A stretch of DNA of 10,486 nt from an uncultured Planctomycetaceae bacterium (GCA_903921605.1 CAIXQV010000148.1:1-10486), one strand, 5' to 3'; shown: positions 1 through 7,655, counted from the stretch's first letter. Numbers and translations: made by a program. The notes: a model not told the origin generated them from the sequence alone.

Positions 1-1170
1 CATCCAGATGAAAACATTGTCAACACCACCCGTCTTCTGGTTCACCTTGAGATCTTCGGCGAAAACATCCTGCGAAATTCCCTTGGCCGGGTTTGACTTC
101 ACGGCCACCACAGGACGGTGTTGTAAAGTTGCCTGGTCGGCGATGATCCTGCCGTAGATTGTTCCCCAATTTCCTTCCGGCACCTCGATATCGTCTACAG
201 AGAAAACCGGAGCTTCAAGGTTTTCGTCGACGATCATATTCACATTCGAATCTGAGATGATTCGTGGTTCGACATCCTGCTCTTCCAGCTTCACAGATCC
301 AGGCTCCCCGCTGAGCTTAACAGGAATCACGACTGGCTCGTGTTCGGGAATCATGTCAACGCAATGCAGTTCGTATTCGCCAGCGGGCAAACGGCAATTC
401 AGCGTGGCCAACGTTGCGTAGATATTAGTTTCTATCGTGGCCCTGATCTCAGCCAGTGTTCGCTGCTCCTCGTCGGTAATAATCCAGCGAAATGATCGTG
501 GAGGCTTCTCGCTGTTGAAGGTGTAGGTTGCCTGCACATGAACCAGAGGTTGCAGCTTGAGTTCAACTGGTTTGTCGAGTCCCGACAGAGGCAGAGAACG
601 GAAGCTTCCGAAGCGGTACGTTCGTTCAAAAACGAACAGAGGCATAAGTGATTCCGGATTGCTTTGGTGGAGTATGCTTGCGAAATGCGGCGACTGCAGG
701 CGGAATTCTCCTCCGCGTTTGCTCCAGTTCTGTCCTGCATCGGACACAGTGCGAATTGGAAACTCCGGCAGTCCAGTTTTTGCAAAGACCACAGGTTCCG
801 ATGTCAGAAACGCGTCACTCATCGGTCGTTCTTTGTCATCAAGAACCCGGCCTGCGATGATTGGCAGCATCACGATGGTCACCGCAGCGTTCGGCTTTCC
901 TTTCCACAACGTTTCTCGAAATCCCTCAGCACTGACTTCAAGTGAGCAGCTGTTTGTCGTTAACGAAGGCAGTTTGGTGACACCATCCGCATTCGTCCGG
1001 AAAATTTTTAGCTCGTCCTTTGTGTTGGTTGGCGCCAATACGACCGCATTGGCAACTGGTCGCCGAAGATGATCAACAACTGTGATGGAGAACTCCGCGT
1101 CGCATTGCGTTTCATCCGCGAATGCGGCCGGTCCCATGATCGCCAGTAACGCGAGCAGCAAACGATGCAT
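1..1170 (-). CDS. Secreted protein with carboxypeptidase-regulatory-like repeats and a cupredoxin-like C-terminal region (3' end outside window)
   Basis: The minus frame is open from an ATG at 1170 through position 1, giving 390 residues with no stop, so the C-terminus lies outside the window. A GGAG lies upstream of the ATG at a usable distance. Residues 1-18 form a signal peptide ending in AFA before DE. Residues about 25-100 (ITVVDHLRRPVANAVV, then a DGV turn) and about 101-125 (IIAGRVLDDKERPMSDAF) look like carboxypeptidase regulatory-like beta-sandwich units, which are usually structural or binding domains. Residues about 332-390 (WGTIYGRI, then EDLKVN and GGVDNVFIWM) resemble the planctomycete methylamine-utilization/cupredoxin-like domain, although the cysteine usually found in its centre is not visible. 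It acts outside the cytoplasm. It lies 100 nt downstream of the hydrolase gene on the same strand and may be cotranscribed with it. The specific function is unknown; the domain assignment is by pattern only. Confidence 0.75.
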   Translation of the reverse strand, partial: MHRLLLALLAIMGPAAFADETQCDAEFSITVVDHLRRPVANAVVLAPTNTKDELKIFRTNADGVTKLPSLTTNSCSLEVSAEGFRETLWKGKPNAAVTIVMLPIIAGRVLDDKERPMSDAFLTSEPVVFAKTGLPEFPIRTVSDAGQNWSKRGGEFRLQSPHFASILHQSNPESLMPLFVFERTYRFGSFRSLPLSGLDKPVELKLQPLVHVQATYTFNSEKPPRSFRWIITDEEQRTLAEIRATIETNIYATLATLNCRLPAGEYELHCVDMIPEHEPVVIPVKLSGEPGSVKLEEQDVEPRIISDSNVNMIVDENLEAPVFSVDDIEVPEGNWGTIYGRIIADQATLQHRPVVAVKSNPAKGISQDVFAEDLKVNQKTGGVDNVFIWM

Positions 1171-1242
1171 GAGGAATCTCCGAAACGCGGTGTTGATTGA
1201 GTCACATCCTGCGGCTGGGCGGTAAACGAAATCAATCAACTA

Positions 1243-1261
1243 TCCCATAAGTTCAATGGGA
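1243..1261 (-). terminator. Weak hairpin between the hydrolase gene and the downstream gene
   Basis: The arms TCCCAT (1243-1248) and ATGGGA (1256-1261) form a 6-bp stem with a 7-nt loop, just past the hydrolase stop codon on the minus strand. It is followed by a mixed T-rich stretch (TAGTTGATTGATT) rather than a true T run. It could attenuate transcription into the next gene, or be chance. Confidence 0.25.
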
Positions 1262-1270
1262 AGAGTTGCT

Positions 1271-2422
1271 TTACTTGCCCGATGCCTCATCGAGATAAAC
1301 CGTTAGCCACTCCGCCATGCGTTCAAACGACTGTTCCGAAACGCTGTGGCCTTCGTGATGATTCAGGAGCCCAAGTTGAGTCGGTTCGCCGTAAAGTTTC
1401 CAGACCGGAAGAGCCGCATTGATCAGAGGCCAGCTTCGATCTCCATCAGCTGCTCCCGGGCCGGACTCGCCGCCCAGAATCAGAAATGGGCGAGGAGCAA
1501 TCAGACCCAGTAACTGATGATGATTCAGCGGGAACTCGGTATCTCGAATGGCTTCACCGAGATACCAGGAGGCATCCCAGTTTGTTGATCGAAATCCAAT
1601 GCCACCCTCGCTGGCCGCCGCTGCTGTGATGCGTTCATCAAAGGCCGCAAGATACAGAGCTTCCTTCGCACCAAGCGAATGACCAATCGCACCAATTCGT
1701 TTGCGATCGACCTGTGGCAGAGATTCCAGAACATCGATACCGCGCATGGCATCGTACAGCATCTTGGCCATGCCGGTTGTTTTCGGATGTCGCTCTCGGT
1801 GTTTCTCAACGGCTTCATTCAGGCTGCTGACGTCCTGCCAGAGAAAGCAGCGAGGACAGAAAACGATAAAGCCTCTTTGGGCAAGTGCCAGTCCAAACTG
1901 TTTTGTATCCTGTCCGCTGATTCCGGCGATATCATCGATGGTTGCGTTTGTCGTTGGGTGCATGGCCAGCACTGCAGGATACTTTGCTATGCTATCCACC
2001 GCCGCTTTCGGTACCAGCAAGTAGCCTTCGACAAAGATCCCGGGTTCGCCTTCATAGCGGACCAGTTGTCGAGTAATCGTGGGGAGCGACTCGGTCTTGA
2101 GAATCTCCAGGGCCACCGCGGGACGAGGCTCCGGCATCGGTCCCAGGAACTTGATCCATCGATCATGGATTGTTTTGCGGTGCTTCTCCCACTCCTGAAT
2201 CGTCGTAATAGGTTTTCCGTCCGCGTCCTGCAGAAGCATCTCAACCTTGCCGAGATTCTCCACCACTGGGATCACCGGAGCTGTTGTTACCTCTTTGAGC
2301 CATGGAACATCATCCGCATTTCCGCTCGCTGAGGAGAGTATCGCACCGGCGACAAACGCAGCCGAATATCTGACCATGGATCGAATCACGTTCCATGATC
2401 CGCGATCACTGAAATTGCTCAT
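1271..2422 (-). CDS. Secreted alpha/beta hydrolase (dienelactone hydrolase / acetyl xylan esterase-like)
   Basis: A 383-residue protein. The start at 2422 is fixed by a strong GAGGAG five bases upstream. A hydrophobic segment at about residues 17-33, ending near ASGNA, makes it a likely exported protein; Met16 is a possible second start. The alpha/beta-hydrolase fold shows the nucleophile elbow G247-H-S249-L-G251. The late histidine lies in HHEGHS (H359 the best candidate), and the acidic residue is probably E319, D326 or D328 after the LIAPRPFLILGG strand. H155 in AMHPT could help form the oxyanion hole. The combination LAPRPFLI plus a late GHS resembles planctomycete hydrolases annotated as acetyl xylan esterase or dienelactone hydrolase family, probably acting on esters of polysaccharides or small molecules in the periplasm. 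The substrate cannot be told. It is the first gene of a possible two-gene unit with the minus-strand gene ending the window. Confidence 0.85.
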   Translation of the reverse strand: MSNFSDRGSWNVIRSMVRYSAAFVAGAILSSASGNADDVPWLKEVTTAPVIPVVENLGKVEMLLQDADGKPITTIQEWEKHRKTIHDRWIKFLGPMPEPRPAVALEILKTESLPTITRQLVRYEGEPGIFVEGYLLVPKAAVDSIAKYPAVLAMHPTTNATIDDIAGISGQDTKQFGLALAQRGFIVFCPRCFLWQDVSSLNEAVEKHRERHPKTTGMAKMLYDAMRGIDVLESLPQVDRKRIGAIGHSLGAKEALYLAAFDERITAAAASEGGIGFRSTNWDASWYLGEAIRDTEFPLNHHQLLGLIAPRPFLILGGESGPGAADGDRSWPLINAALPVWKLYGEPTQLGLLNHHEGHSVSEQSFERMAEWLTVYLDEASGK

Positions 2423-2771
2423 AGATACTCCTCGACAGACGCAATGAAAACCGCCTAGCGTGAGTGTCAGGTATCTCGGCTTAAGGAGTCAAGGCACGAG
2501 TGGCGAGGAATCTTCCGGCAAGTTGCAGAACCATACACGTTGTTGAAAATCTGTTTTGTAATTGAACGTGAAGTTCTTTCTGCTCATCAGAGGGGTAGAA
2601 AGAAGACCGCAGTTTCCCCGGAAAATCATGAATAACCGCGTGCTTTTGTAAAAATGCCCCTCGGGAACCAAAGTTGCGGATTGAATCTCCAGCAATTCTG
2701 TGGCAATACTCAGTAAGGTGTTCTTGTGTATAGACTTTACTGATTGATGGCCTCCGACAGAGCGTACCCGG

Positions 2772-2800
2772 TTGGTTTCTTCGGTTTCATCATTCTTAAT
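2772..2800 (+). promoter_or_regulatory. Candidate promoter of the DUF1559 gene
   Basis: TTGGTT (2772-2777) and CTTAAT (2795-2800) are separated by 17 nt, a sigma70-like spacing. They match the consensus at only 3 of 6 and 4 of 6 bases. Transcription from here would start near 2807 and give a leader of about 50 nt containing the 2821-2842 hairpin. Planctomycete promoters are poorly characterised, so this is a weak call. Confidence 0.25.
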
Positions 2801-2820
2801 GCTTATTGCCAGTTCAAACG

Positions 2821-2842
2821 GTGTTTTTCGAGGGGAAAACAC
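2821..2842 (+). promoter_or_regulatory. Leader inverted repeat just upstream of the DUF1559 ribosome site
   Basis: GTGTTTT (2821-2827) and AAAACAC (2836-2842) are perfect 7-bp complements around the loop TCGAGGGG. The hairpin ends four bases before the AAGGA (2847-2851) that serves the ATG at 2860. The loop itself contains a purine GAGGGG. It could be an mRNA leader structure or an operator palindrome; it lacks a following T run, so it is not a terminator. Confidence 0.4.
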
Positions 2843-2859
2843 ACTGAAGGAAACTCGAA

Positions 2860-3978
2860 ATGAAGCGACGTTCGCCTGTCTTGCGTCGATCCCCGTCATC
2901 TGGGTTCACATTGATTGAACTGTTGGTTGTCATTGCAATCATCGCAATTCTCATCGCCTTGCTACTGCCAGCTGTCCAGCAGGCTCGTGAGGCCGCTCGT
3001 CGAACGCAGTGCAAGAATAATCTGAAGCAGATTGCCCTTGCCGCTCATAACTTTCACGACATTTACGAGAGATTTCCTGCCGCAAACATCATGGAATGGC
3101 ATAACGAGACCGGCCGAGATGGAGTTTTTGAGCCCGTGACTGCGGGGTATCCTGATCCGGACACATCACCCGGAATCGGAGTTTTGCCACAGTTGCTGCC
3201 CCAGCTTGAACAGTCGAATCTCTATGCAAAAATGGGCACGACCAAAGGATTTGATGACCACTATCTCGCTGGGAGTGTTGTTGGGAACTACAAGACTCCG
3301 GGAGCGGCCTGGTACAACGATGCGGCCTCATTTGCTCTGGCACAAACAAGAATGCCGATGTTCGAGTGCCCTTCTGATCCGCAGGCGGGTAAAGATTTTG
3401 TTTTGTGGCATAGTTCCGGGTATTTTCCGGCATCAGTGATCTACTGCACCAGTGGCTTCGTTGTGTTCGGCATCAATGATCCGAGTGATGATAATCTGAA
3501 AGCAACCAACTATGTCGGTGTTGGGGGAATGATCGGTGGCGGTCGCTGCAGCGTCCAATGGGACCTGAATGGTGATGGTTCCGTCGACGTTCCTAATCTC
3601 CATGACTGGAAAGGTGTCTTCAGTGTTTCAAGATTGAAGGTCAGCTTTCGGGATTTGACCAGAGGCACCAGTAACGTACTGATGTTTGGTGAAGCCACCG
3701 GTGGAAAAAGTCTGGGCTTTTCCTGGATGGGCGCGAATTTCATTCCTTCTGTCTGGAACAAGTATGTTGACAGCGCGGGGGTTCCGGATCCTGCGAATCC
3801 GAATCCAGCCAATCTCACCTCGACTGATGCCGCTTATGGTTTCAGCAGCTTTCACACGGGCGGCTATCAATTTGCACTGGGTGATGGTTCCGTTCGATTC
3901 ATCTCTGAAAACATGGACAAGAACACGTATTGGGCAATTTCCGCGATGTCCAATAGCTGGGTAAATGGCGAGTTCTGA
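2860..3978 (+). CDS. DUF1559 prepilin-like protein with H-X9-DG motif
   Basis: A 372-residue member of the planctomycete DUF1559 family. AAGGA lies eight bases before the ATG. Residues 1-14 are a basic leader; G15-F16 is the expected prepilin peptidase cleavage and methylation site, with E20 as the conserved Glu5 and a hydrophobic helix to about residue 38. The family signature ([25 protein letters not shown]) follows at residues 43-67. [15 protein letters not shown] (264-278) is also typical. H332 and D342-G343 form the C-terminal H-X9-DG motif. The protein is likely anchored through its N-terminal helix and exposed outside the inner membrane in a pseudopilus-like or surface structure; the exact role of the family is not established. 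A calcium-loop-like stretch, D235-LNGDGSV-D243, is an unusual insert (see findings). A short lipoprotein gene follows 22 nt later. Confidence 0.95.
   Translation: MKRRSPVLRRSPSSGFTLIELLVVIAIIAILIALLLPAVQQAREAARRTQCKNNLKQIALAAHNFHDIYERFPAANIMEWHNETGRDGVFEPVTAGYPDPDTSPGIGVLPQLLPQLEQSNLYAKMGTTKGFDDHYLAGSVVGNYKTPGAAWYNDAASFALAQTRMPMFECPSDPQAGKDFVLWHSSGYFPASVIYCTSGFVVFGINDPSDDNLKATNYVGVGGMIGGGRCSVQWDLNGDGSVDVPNLHDWKGVFSVSRLKVSFRDLTRGTSNVLMFGEATGGKSLGFSWMGANFIPSVWNKYVDSAGVPDPANPNPANLTSTDAAYGFSSFHTGGYQFALGDGSVRFISENMDKNTYWAISAMSNSWVNGEF
3562..3588 (+). other. EF-hand/dockerin-like calcium-binding loop inside the DUF1559 protein
   Basis: Codons 235-243 encode DLNGDGSVD, matching the D-x-N-x-D-G-x-x-D pattern of dockerin and EF-hand loops, with oxygen ligands at D235, N237, D239 and D243. 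Only one such loop is present, and the flanking helices of a full EF-hand are not evident. Calcium binding is an inference. Confidence 0.45.
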
Positions 3979-4000
3979 TTCAGAAAGGTGTGGTCTCTTT

Positions 4001-4156
4001 ATGTCTCGAATCCTTCTGGCGATTTGCCTGATCAGCAGCATCTGTGGTTGTGGAGGAAGTGGCCAGCCGGAAGAGCCGACCAATCCGGACCCACCGCCGG
4101 GAGCCAGGTTCAGCGGATCCTCAGCCAACAGTAAGGCCGGGATTGGTGAGAAATAG
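4001..4156 (+). CDS. Short lipoprotein downstream of the DUF1559 gene
   Basis: A 51-residue protein starting at ATG 4001 (MSRILLAICLISSICGCGG). The sequence has a short basic start, a hydrophobic core and an I-C-G-C lipobox, with Cys17 as the likely lipidated residue. The mature part is tiny, about 35 residues, rich in Gly, Pro, Ser and Asn and probably unstructured. An in-frame earlier ATG at 3965 would overlap the DUF1559 gene and bury the signal sequence, so 4001 is preferred; an AAAGGTG lies about ten bases upstream. Small lipoproteins of this kind commonly follow DUF1559 genes in planctomycetes. It is probably cotranscribed with that gene and ends before the terminator at 4191. Its function is unknown. 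Confidence 0.75.
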   Translation: MSRILLAICLISSICGCGGSGQPEEPTNPDPPPGARFSGSSANSKAGIGEK

Positions 4157-4190
4157 GACCGTGCAGGATTTTAGCGTTGGAAGACCAGCC

Positions 4191-4223
4191 AGAGACTGCT
4201 CCCCACGGAGGCAGTCTCTTTTT
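4191..4223 (+). terminator. Rho-independent terminator of the DUF1559-lipoprotein unit
   Basis: AGAGACTGC (4191-4199) pairs perfectly with GCAGTCTCT (4211-4219) around an 11-nt loop, and the stem runs directly into a T run (4219-4223). It sits 34 nt after the lipoprotein stop codon and closes the plus-strand unit. Confidence 0.9.
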
Positions 4224-4237
4224 ATCTATGCCTGAAT

Positions 4238-4251
4238 GGCCTGTTGAGGCC
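4238..4251. repeat. Small inverted repeat after the terminator
   Basis: GGCCT (4238-4242) and AGGCC (4247-4251) form a 5-bp stem with a GTTG loop. It lies 14 nt beyond the main terminator. It may be a backup pause site or chance. Confidence 0.3.
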
Positions 4252-4490
4252 GTTATGCACAGGGAAGTGTGCGGAAAATCACAGCAAATATGTCACCACT
4301 TCCGAGATTAGCGTCAGGTTCGATCTTGACCGAAAATCGCAAAACAAGCAGAGTCCAGAACGCTGGGCGCCAGAGATCGGCAAGGAGTGCCTGTCCAGTC
4401 TGGTTGTTGATTGAGCCCCGCCCTGCCTGTTTCGCTGGAAACTGATGGGATGCTGACCCCGATTCACCTGCCATGGAAGGATGGTGAAAA

Positions 4491-5144
4491 ATGCAGATTC
4501 GACGTATGGCCTCTGGCCTGTTTATTCTCGCGTATCTGATGTGCCTTGCCTGGGGCGTCGGCGCCCACGCTCTGAAAGTTGGTTTGGCCGGCAATACATC
4601 CAGCTATTTCTGTGTCTGGGATATGTTCTGTGGCTGGCAGGCCTATGACAATCGGACTCGCATCATCGGAGAAGACTCCAACGGAAACTACTACGCCGTT
4701 GAAGAGCCGTGGGGGGCCTTCACTCCTTTTGGCAACGTCGCGCGAGTTCACTATGACGTCAGCAATAACCTGATCTCGCGACACATCAAGAATGTGCTTG
4801 ACCATTCGCAACATGCCGGGATTGATCGTGTCTATGTGGTCCAGGAAATCTGGCCCAAGCAGTTCAATGTTCCGGACCAGCTGTGGTCCAATTATTTTCA
4901 TGAACCCAAAGACAAAACGTCCTATTACAACCTGCGTTCAATTTGTGATGCCAGCGGGATGCCGGTCGAAAGTTATCCGGATTGGTTTAATGCTCAGACC
5001 CTAAACTGCATCGCCGACAATCCGCGACTGCAGCGGGCCGCTGAACGGGCAACACCATACTACAACACGTTTTTCAATCCGAGTGAGTTGAAGGTGCAGC
5101 GATCGACGTTTCGGAGTTCTGCCGACGGGCTGAATACAAACTGA
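4491..5144 (+). CDS. Small exported protein with W-x-M-F motif, paired with the HTTM protein
   Basis: A 217-residue protein. AAGGA (4477-4481) lies nine bases before the ATG at 4491. Residues 7-24 are hydrophobic, followed by AHA (25-27), a plausible signal peptidase I site, so the mature protein would be periplasmic or else held by an uncleaved anchor. The mature part has four cysteines (C41, C47, C152, C173), which could form disulfides. The stretch F40-C-V-W-D-M-F-C47, followed by G-x-D-x-x-G at about 60-65, recalls the W-x-M-F segment seen next to or after HTTM domains in bacterial vitamin K-carboxylase-like proteins. No enzymatic motif is visible. The next gene, 67 nt downstream, encodes the HTTM protein, so the two are probably cotranscribed. 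It could be a substrate, a chaperone or a split-off domain. Function not established. Confidence 0.8.
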   Translation: MQIRRMASGLFILAYLMCLAWGVGAHALKVGLAGNTSSYFCVWDMFCGWQAYDNRTRIIGEDSNGNYYAVEEPWGAFTPFGNVARVHYDVSNNLISRHIKNVLDHSQHAGIDRVYVVQEIWPKQFNVPDQLWSNYFHEPKDKTSYYNLRSICDASGMPVESYPDWFNAQTLNCIADNPRLQRAAERATPYYNTFFNPSELKVQRSTFRSSADGLNTN

Positions 5145-5211
5145 ATTGATTTTCAGAGATTAGTTCAGACACGGCGATCAGGTTTTGTTCTGTCAGCAGG
5201 AGGCTTAGGGC

Positions 5212-6732
5212 ATGAAAACAACAACATCAGGGACCTCAAGGTTCGGCGGTCTGAAGGCATTCTTCTTCGCAGAGCAGTCACCGTATGGTCTTGCCCTCGT
5301 TCGAATGTTTCTGACATCAGTCGCGCTCGTTCCGATGATTCGCAGGTTTCCGCGCGTGCGTGAACTGTTCTCCTCCGACGGTGCGCCGCAGCAGTTGGCG
5401 GAGCTATTCGGACAGGGACGACCACTTCCTGAGCTTCCTCCGGCATTTGCGGCGGCTCTCTATGGTGTCATGATCTTCGCGCTGATTTGCGGGGTCTTTG
5501 GCTTCAGAACTCGCATGGCATTCCTGATCGGAGCGCCTTTGTACCTCTATTTTAACCTGCTGGATGCTGTCAGCACGATGACGAAGTACTCGGTCATGGC
5601 TTCGCATATGTTTCTGATGCTGACTCTTTCCAACTGCGGGTCTGTCTGGTCCATTGATGCCATTCTACGGCGTTGGAAAGAAGGCCCGGCAGCGACTGCG
5701 ATTCCTCCGCGATTCCCCGTCTGGCCAGCTCGTCTGATTCAGATGTTGTTCTGCTTTGTTTACTTCGGCGCCGCCATTACCAAGATTCAGACTCAGGCAT
5801 TTTTCAGCGGTGAGCAGATGCGTTACTGGATGCTCAGTAACTGGAACTATTCTAATCCATTTGGCGAAGTGCTTGCCATGTGGACACCAGTGTTGTTGGC
5901 CTGTGGATACATCACTGTTGTCTGGGAGATCACCTTCCCTTTCCTCGCCTGGCGTCCGGCAGGGCGCTACTTTGCACTGGGGGTCGGTATCCTGTTTCAT
6001 ATCATGACATGGATCACTTTGGGCCTCTACATTTTCCCACTGATCTGTATCAGTGGCTATCTGTCGTTTCTGATGGAAGATGACATCGTAGCCATTCGAC
6101 GTTTCGTACACCGGGTCCGTCTTCCCACATCACTGCTTGGATTTCCTCGATTCGCGATCGCTCGCATAATTGAAATGCGTCCGCAATCCGTGCCCTCATC
6201 AATTCTGTGGATTGGCCTCGCTGTTTTGGTGGCGGTTGCATCAGCAGAAGCGGATTATCGCATGGATGTCTACGGAATTCGCAGTAACAATGGGCCGCTG
6301 GCTCTGCGAAAGATCGACAGCCGTGAAGCTCTGGCAATGATCAATAATCCGAAGCCACTTCGAGAGAAGGACAAGTTCTTCTCATTCGATATCGGAGATA
6401 TGATGGTCGGTGGGCAACTGGGCAATCGACGAAACACATTTGAATTTGGTGATACGATTATCGCTCATTGCAATATTAATCCACCTCACGAAGACATGTG
6501 GGTCGATTGCGTTGTTGAAGATTCAGATGGTCGCATCGTCGACAGTTCAGGGCACTATGTGACTCGTGAGCAGCTATTCGCGAACTTCAATTACGATGCT
6601 GGAAACAAGCTTGTCCCTGGTGAATATTGGATGGTGCTGAAGAGTTCCGGCAATGAGGTTGCTCGTCGCCCGTTTACTCTCACCGGTGATCCACAGGCAC
6701 TTCCGACGATGAGCGATTTTGTGACGAACTGA
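5212..6732 (+). CDS. HTTM domain (vitamin K-dependent gamma-carboxylase-like) membrane protein
   Basis: A 506-residue protein with an ideal AGGAGG (5198-5203) eight bases before the ATG. The first 300 residues hold several hydrophobic segments (about 26-43, 78-97, 102-120, 127-141, 174-190, 222-246, 252-268 and 270-288). These match the HTTM (horizontally transferred transmembrane) domain shared with vitamin K-dependent gamma-glutamyl carboxylase. The segment CFVYFGAAITK191 followed by FFSG is the equivalent of the carboxylase region carrying the base lysine, and H263 in LFHIMTWITLGLYIFP fits the next conserved helix. A further membrane segment lies near 329-345. The C-terminal part (about 400-495) looks like a soluble beta-sandwich, with C420 and C433. 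Family knowledge suggests a quinone- or oxygen-using membrane enzyme in some members; true carboxylase activity here is unproven. It follows the small exported protein gene and faces the ComB gene tail to tail. Confidence 0.85.
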   Translation: MKTTTSGTSRFGGLKAFFFAEQSPYGLALVRMFLTSVALVPMIRRFPRVRELFSSDGAPQQLAELFGQGRPLPELPPAFAAALYGVMIFALICGVFGFRTRMAFLIGAPLYLYFNLLDAVSTMTKYSVMASHMFLMLTLSNCGSVWSIDAILRRWKEGPAATAIPPRFPVWPARLIQMLFCFVYFGAAITKIQTQAFFSGEQMRYWMLSNWNYSNPFGEVLAMWTPVLLACGYITVVWEITFPFLAWRPAGRYFALGVGILFHIMTWITLGLYIFPLICISGYLSFLMEDDIVAIRRFVHRVRLPTSLLGFPRFAIARIIEMRPQSVPSSILWIGLAVLVAVASAEADYRMDVYGIRSNNGPLALRKIDSREALAMINNPKPLREKDKFFSFDIGDMMVGGQLGNRRNTFEFGDTIIAHCNINPPHEDMWVDCVVEDSDGRIVDSSGHYVTREQLFANFNYDAGNKLVPGEYWMVLKSSGNEVARRPFTLTGDPQALPTMSDFVTN

Positions 6733-6811
6733 TTACCGGGAAGTGTTTCAGTAATTCTCCCGAGGTCCTGTCCAGAACGGCCTGTTGCTGCAGCCACCCC
6801 GGTTCTTGCCA

Positions 6812-7618
6812 TCAGTCAGCGGTCAGGCAATTCTGCTGTCGATCCAGTTTGGGGATGATCCTGAACTGGTCCAGTTGACTGCAGAGGCCGATGTCCGAGT
6901 CGTATCCGAGGCTCACGAGGTTTCTTCCCCCCTGCGTATCACGCATCGCTAAAGTCAAACGCTCGCAAACTGCGCAATGCTGATCTGCCGGGTCAGTCCC
7001 GCCTTGTGCGACGTCTGCAACTTTCTTTCGCCACAGCGACCATGCCATCACCGCGCTGTCGTTAAGGACCCATCTGCTGGAGACTTCGCTTTCGGGCGCG
7101 TTATTCCCGATCAGAACATCGACAACCGATCCGGCAAACAGAACGTCCTCACCCGTGACGATCCCATCAGTGCCTGCACAAATGAGATGAGTGTCGCGTT
7201 GCTCCTGAAGTAGCCGATCAGCGATCATCGCACGATTCAGGAAGGCTCCGATCAAAATGGTTGCGGCAGGCGATGCTTTCAGAATCGCTTTTGTACCATT
7301 GGTCGTTGTAAAGACGACGGTCCGGCCAGCGACAGCGGCTGGGCTGTACTCCGCAGGCGAATTCCCAAAGTCGAATCCCTGAATCTTCACGCCGCCTCGT
7401 TCGCCACCCAGGATTATTGACTCGTTGGGCGATTGTTCTCGCAGGCGAAACGCTTCATCGGTGGTCCCGCACGGGATCACTCGTTTGGCTCCGTTCTGCA
7501 GCGCTGTGATCATCGTCGATGACGCGCGAAGGATATCGATAATGACGGCGGTCCCGCCGTTCAACGCGTCTGCTTCAATTAACGATGGCAGCAGGTGAAC
7601 GTGGAGTTGATGGCTCAT
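6812..7618 (-). CDS. comB: 2-phosphosulfolactate phosphatase family protein
   Basis: 268 residues from the ATG at 7618. This start is chosen because AAGGA (7628-7632) lies nine bases upstream and the family sequence begins at once (HVHLLPSLIEADALNGGTAVIIDILRAS is spread over residues 6-33). A longer frame reaching 7762 would overlap the zinc-ribbon gene and is not family-like. Conserved blocks are IDILRASST (27-35), GGERGGVKIQGFDFGNSP (71-88), FTTTNGTKA (103-111), AGTDGIVTGEDVLFAG (148-163) and a final GGRNLVSLGYDSDIGLC (230-246). ComB enzymes are magnesium-dependent phosphatases that release phosphate from 2-phosphosulfolactate to give sulfolactate, known from coenzyme M synthesis in methanogens; many bacteria carry homologues whose true substrate is uncertain. 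It is cytoplasmic and the last gene of the four-gene operon, 37 nt after the zinc-ribbon gene. Confidence 0.9.
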   Translation of the reverse strand: MSHQLHVHLLPSLIEADALNGGTAVIIDILRASSTMITALQNGAKRVIPCGTTDEAFRLREQSPNESIILGGERGGVKIQGFDFGNSPAEYSPAAVAGRTVVFTTTNGTKAILKASPAATILIGAFLNRAMIADRLLQEQRDTHLICAGTDGIVTGEDVLFAGSVVDVLIGNNAPESEVSSRWVLNDSAVMAWSLWRKKVADVAQGGTDPADQHCAVCERLTLAMRDTQGGRNLVSLGYDSDIGLCSQLDQFRIIPKLDRQQNCLTAD

Positions 7619-7655
7619 GAAACCTGGTCCTTCGCGTGGCAACGCCTCTGCCAGA

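Larger units (their letters stand above)
2423..2859. other. Divergent intergenic region, no convincing gene
   Basis: 437 bases separate the hydrolase (minus) from the DUF1559 gene (plus). They must hold both promoters. A minus-strand reading frame through 2489-2899 has no recognizable domain, lacks a ribosome site and overlaps the conserved start of the DUF1559 gene, so it is not called. The right end carries a candidate promoter and a leader hairpin, listed separately. Nothing else convincing was seen. Confidence 0.7.
4157..4490. other. Intergenic region with terminator, no gene seen
   Basis: 334 bases between the lipoprotein gene and the next plus-strand gene. They contain the strong terminator at 4191-4223 and a second small hairpin at 4238-4251. 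The promoter of the HTTM unit should lie in the right-hand part, but no good -35/-10 pair was found. Short frames on both strands have no recognizable content. Confidence 0.7.

Noticed and set aside
557..1072. Plus-strand open frame of 171 codons
   Set aside because: Lies antisense within the minus-strand secreted protein gene, has no recognizable domain and is Ser/Arg-rich in the way of antisense shadows.
1679..2332. Plus-strand open frame of 217 codons
   Set aside because: Antisense to the hydrolase, whose catalytic motifs and ribosome site are clear; the translation has no family features.
2489..2899. Minus-strand open frame of 136 codons in the intergenic region
   Set aside because: Overlaps the conserved prepilin start of the DUF1559 gene, has no ribosome site or recognizable motif, and covers the expected promoter region.
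4324..4352. TTGACC as a -35 box for the HTTM unit
   Set aside because: No acceptable -10 box at 16-18 nt downstream.
4253..4594. Minus-strand open frame of 113 codons near the HTTM unit
   Set aside because: Overlaps the start of the exported 217-residue protein gene and shows no protein family features.
6733..6811. Possible bidirectional terminator between the HTTM and ComB genes
   Set aside because: Only short imperfect stems (such as GGGA with TCCC over a 16-nt loop) and no T run on either strand.
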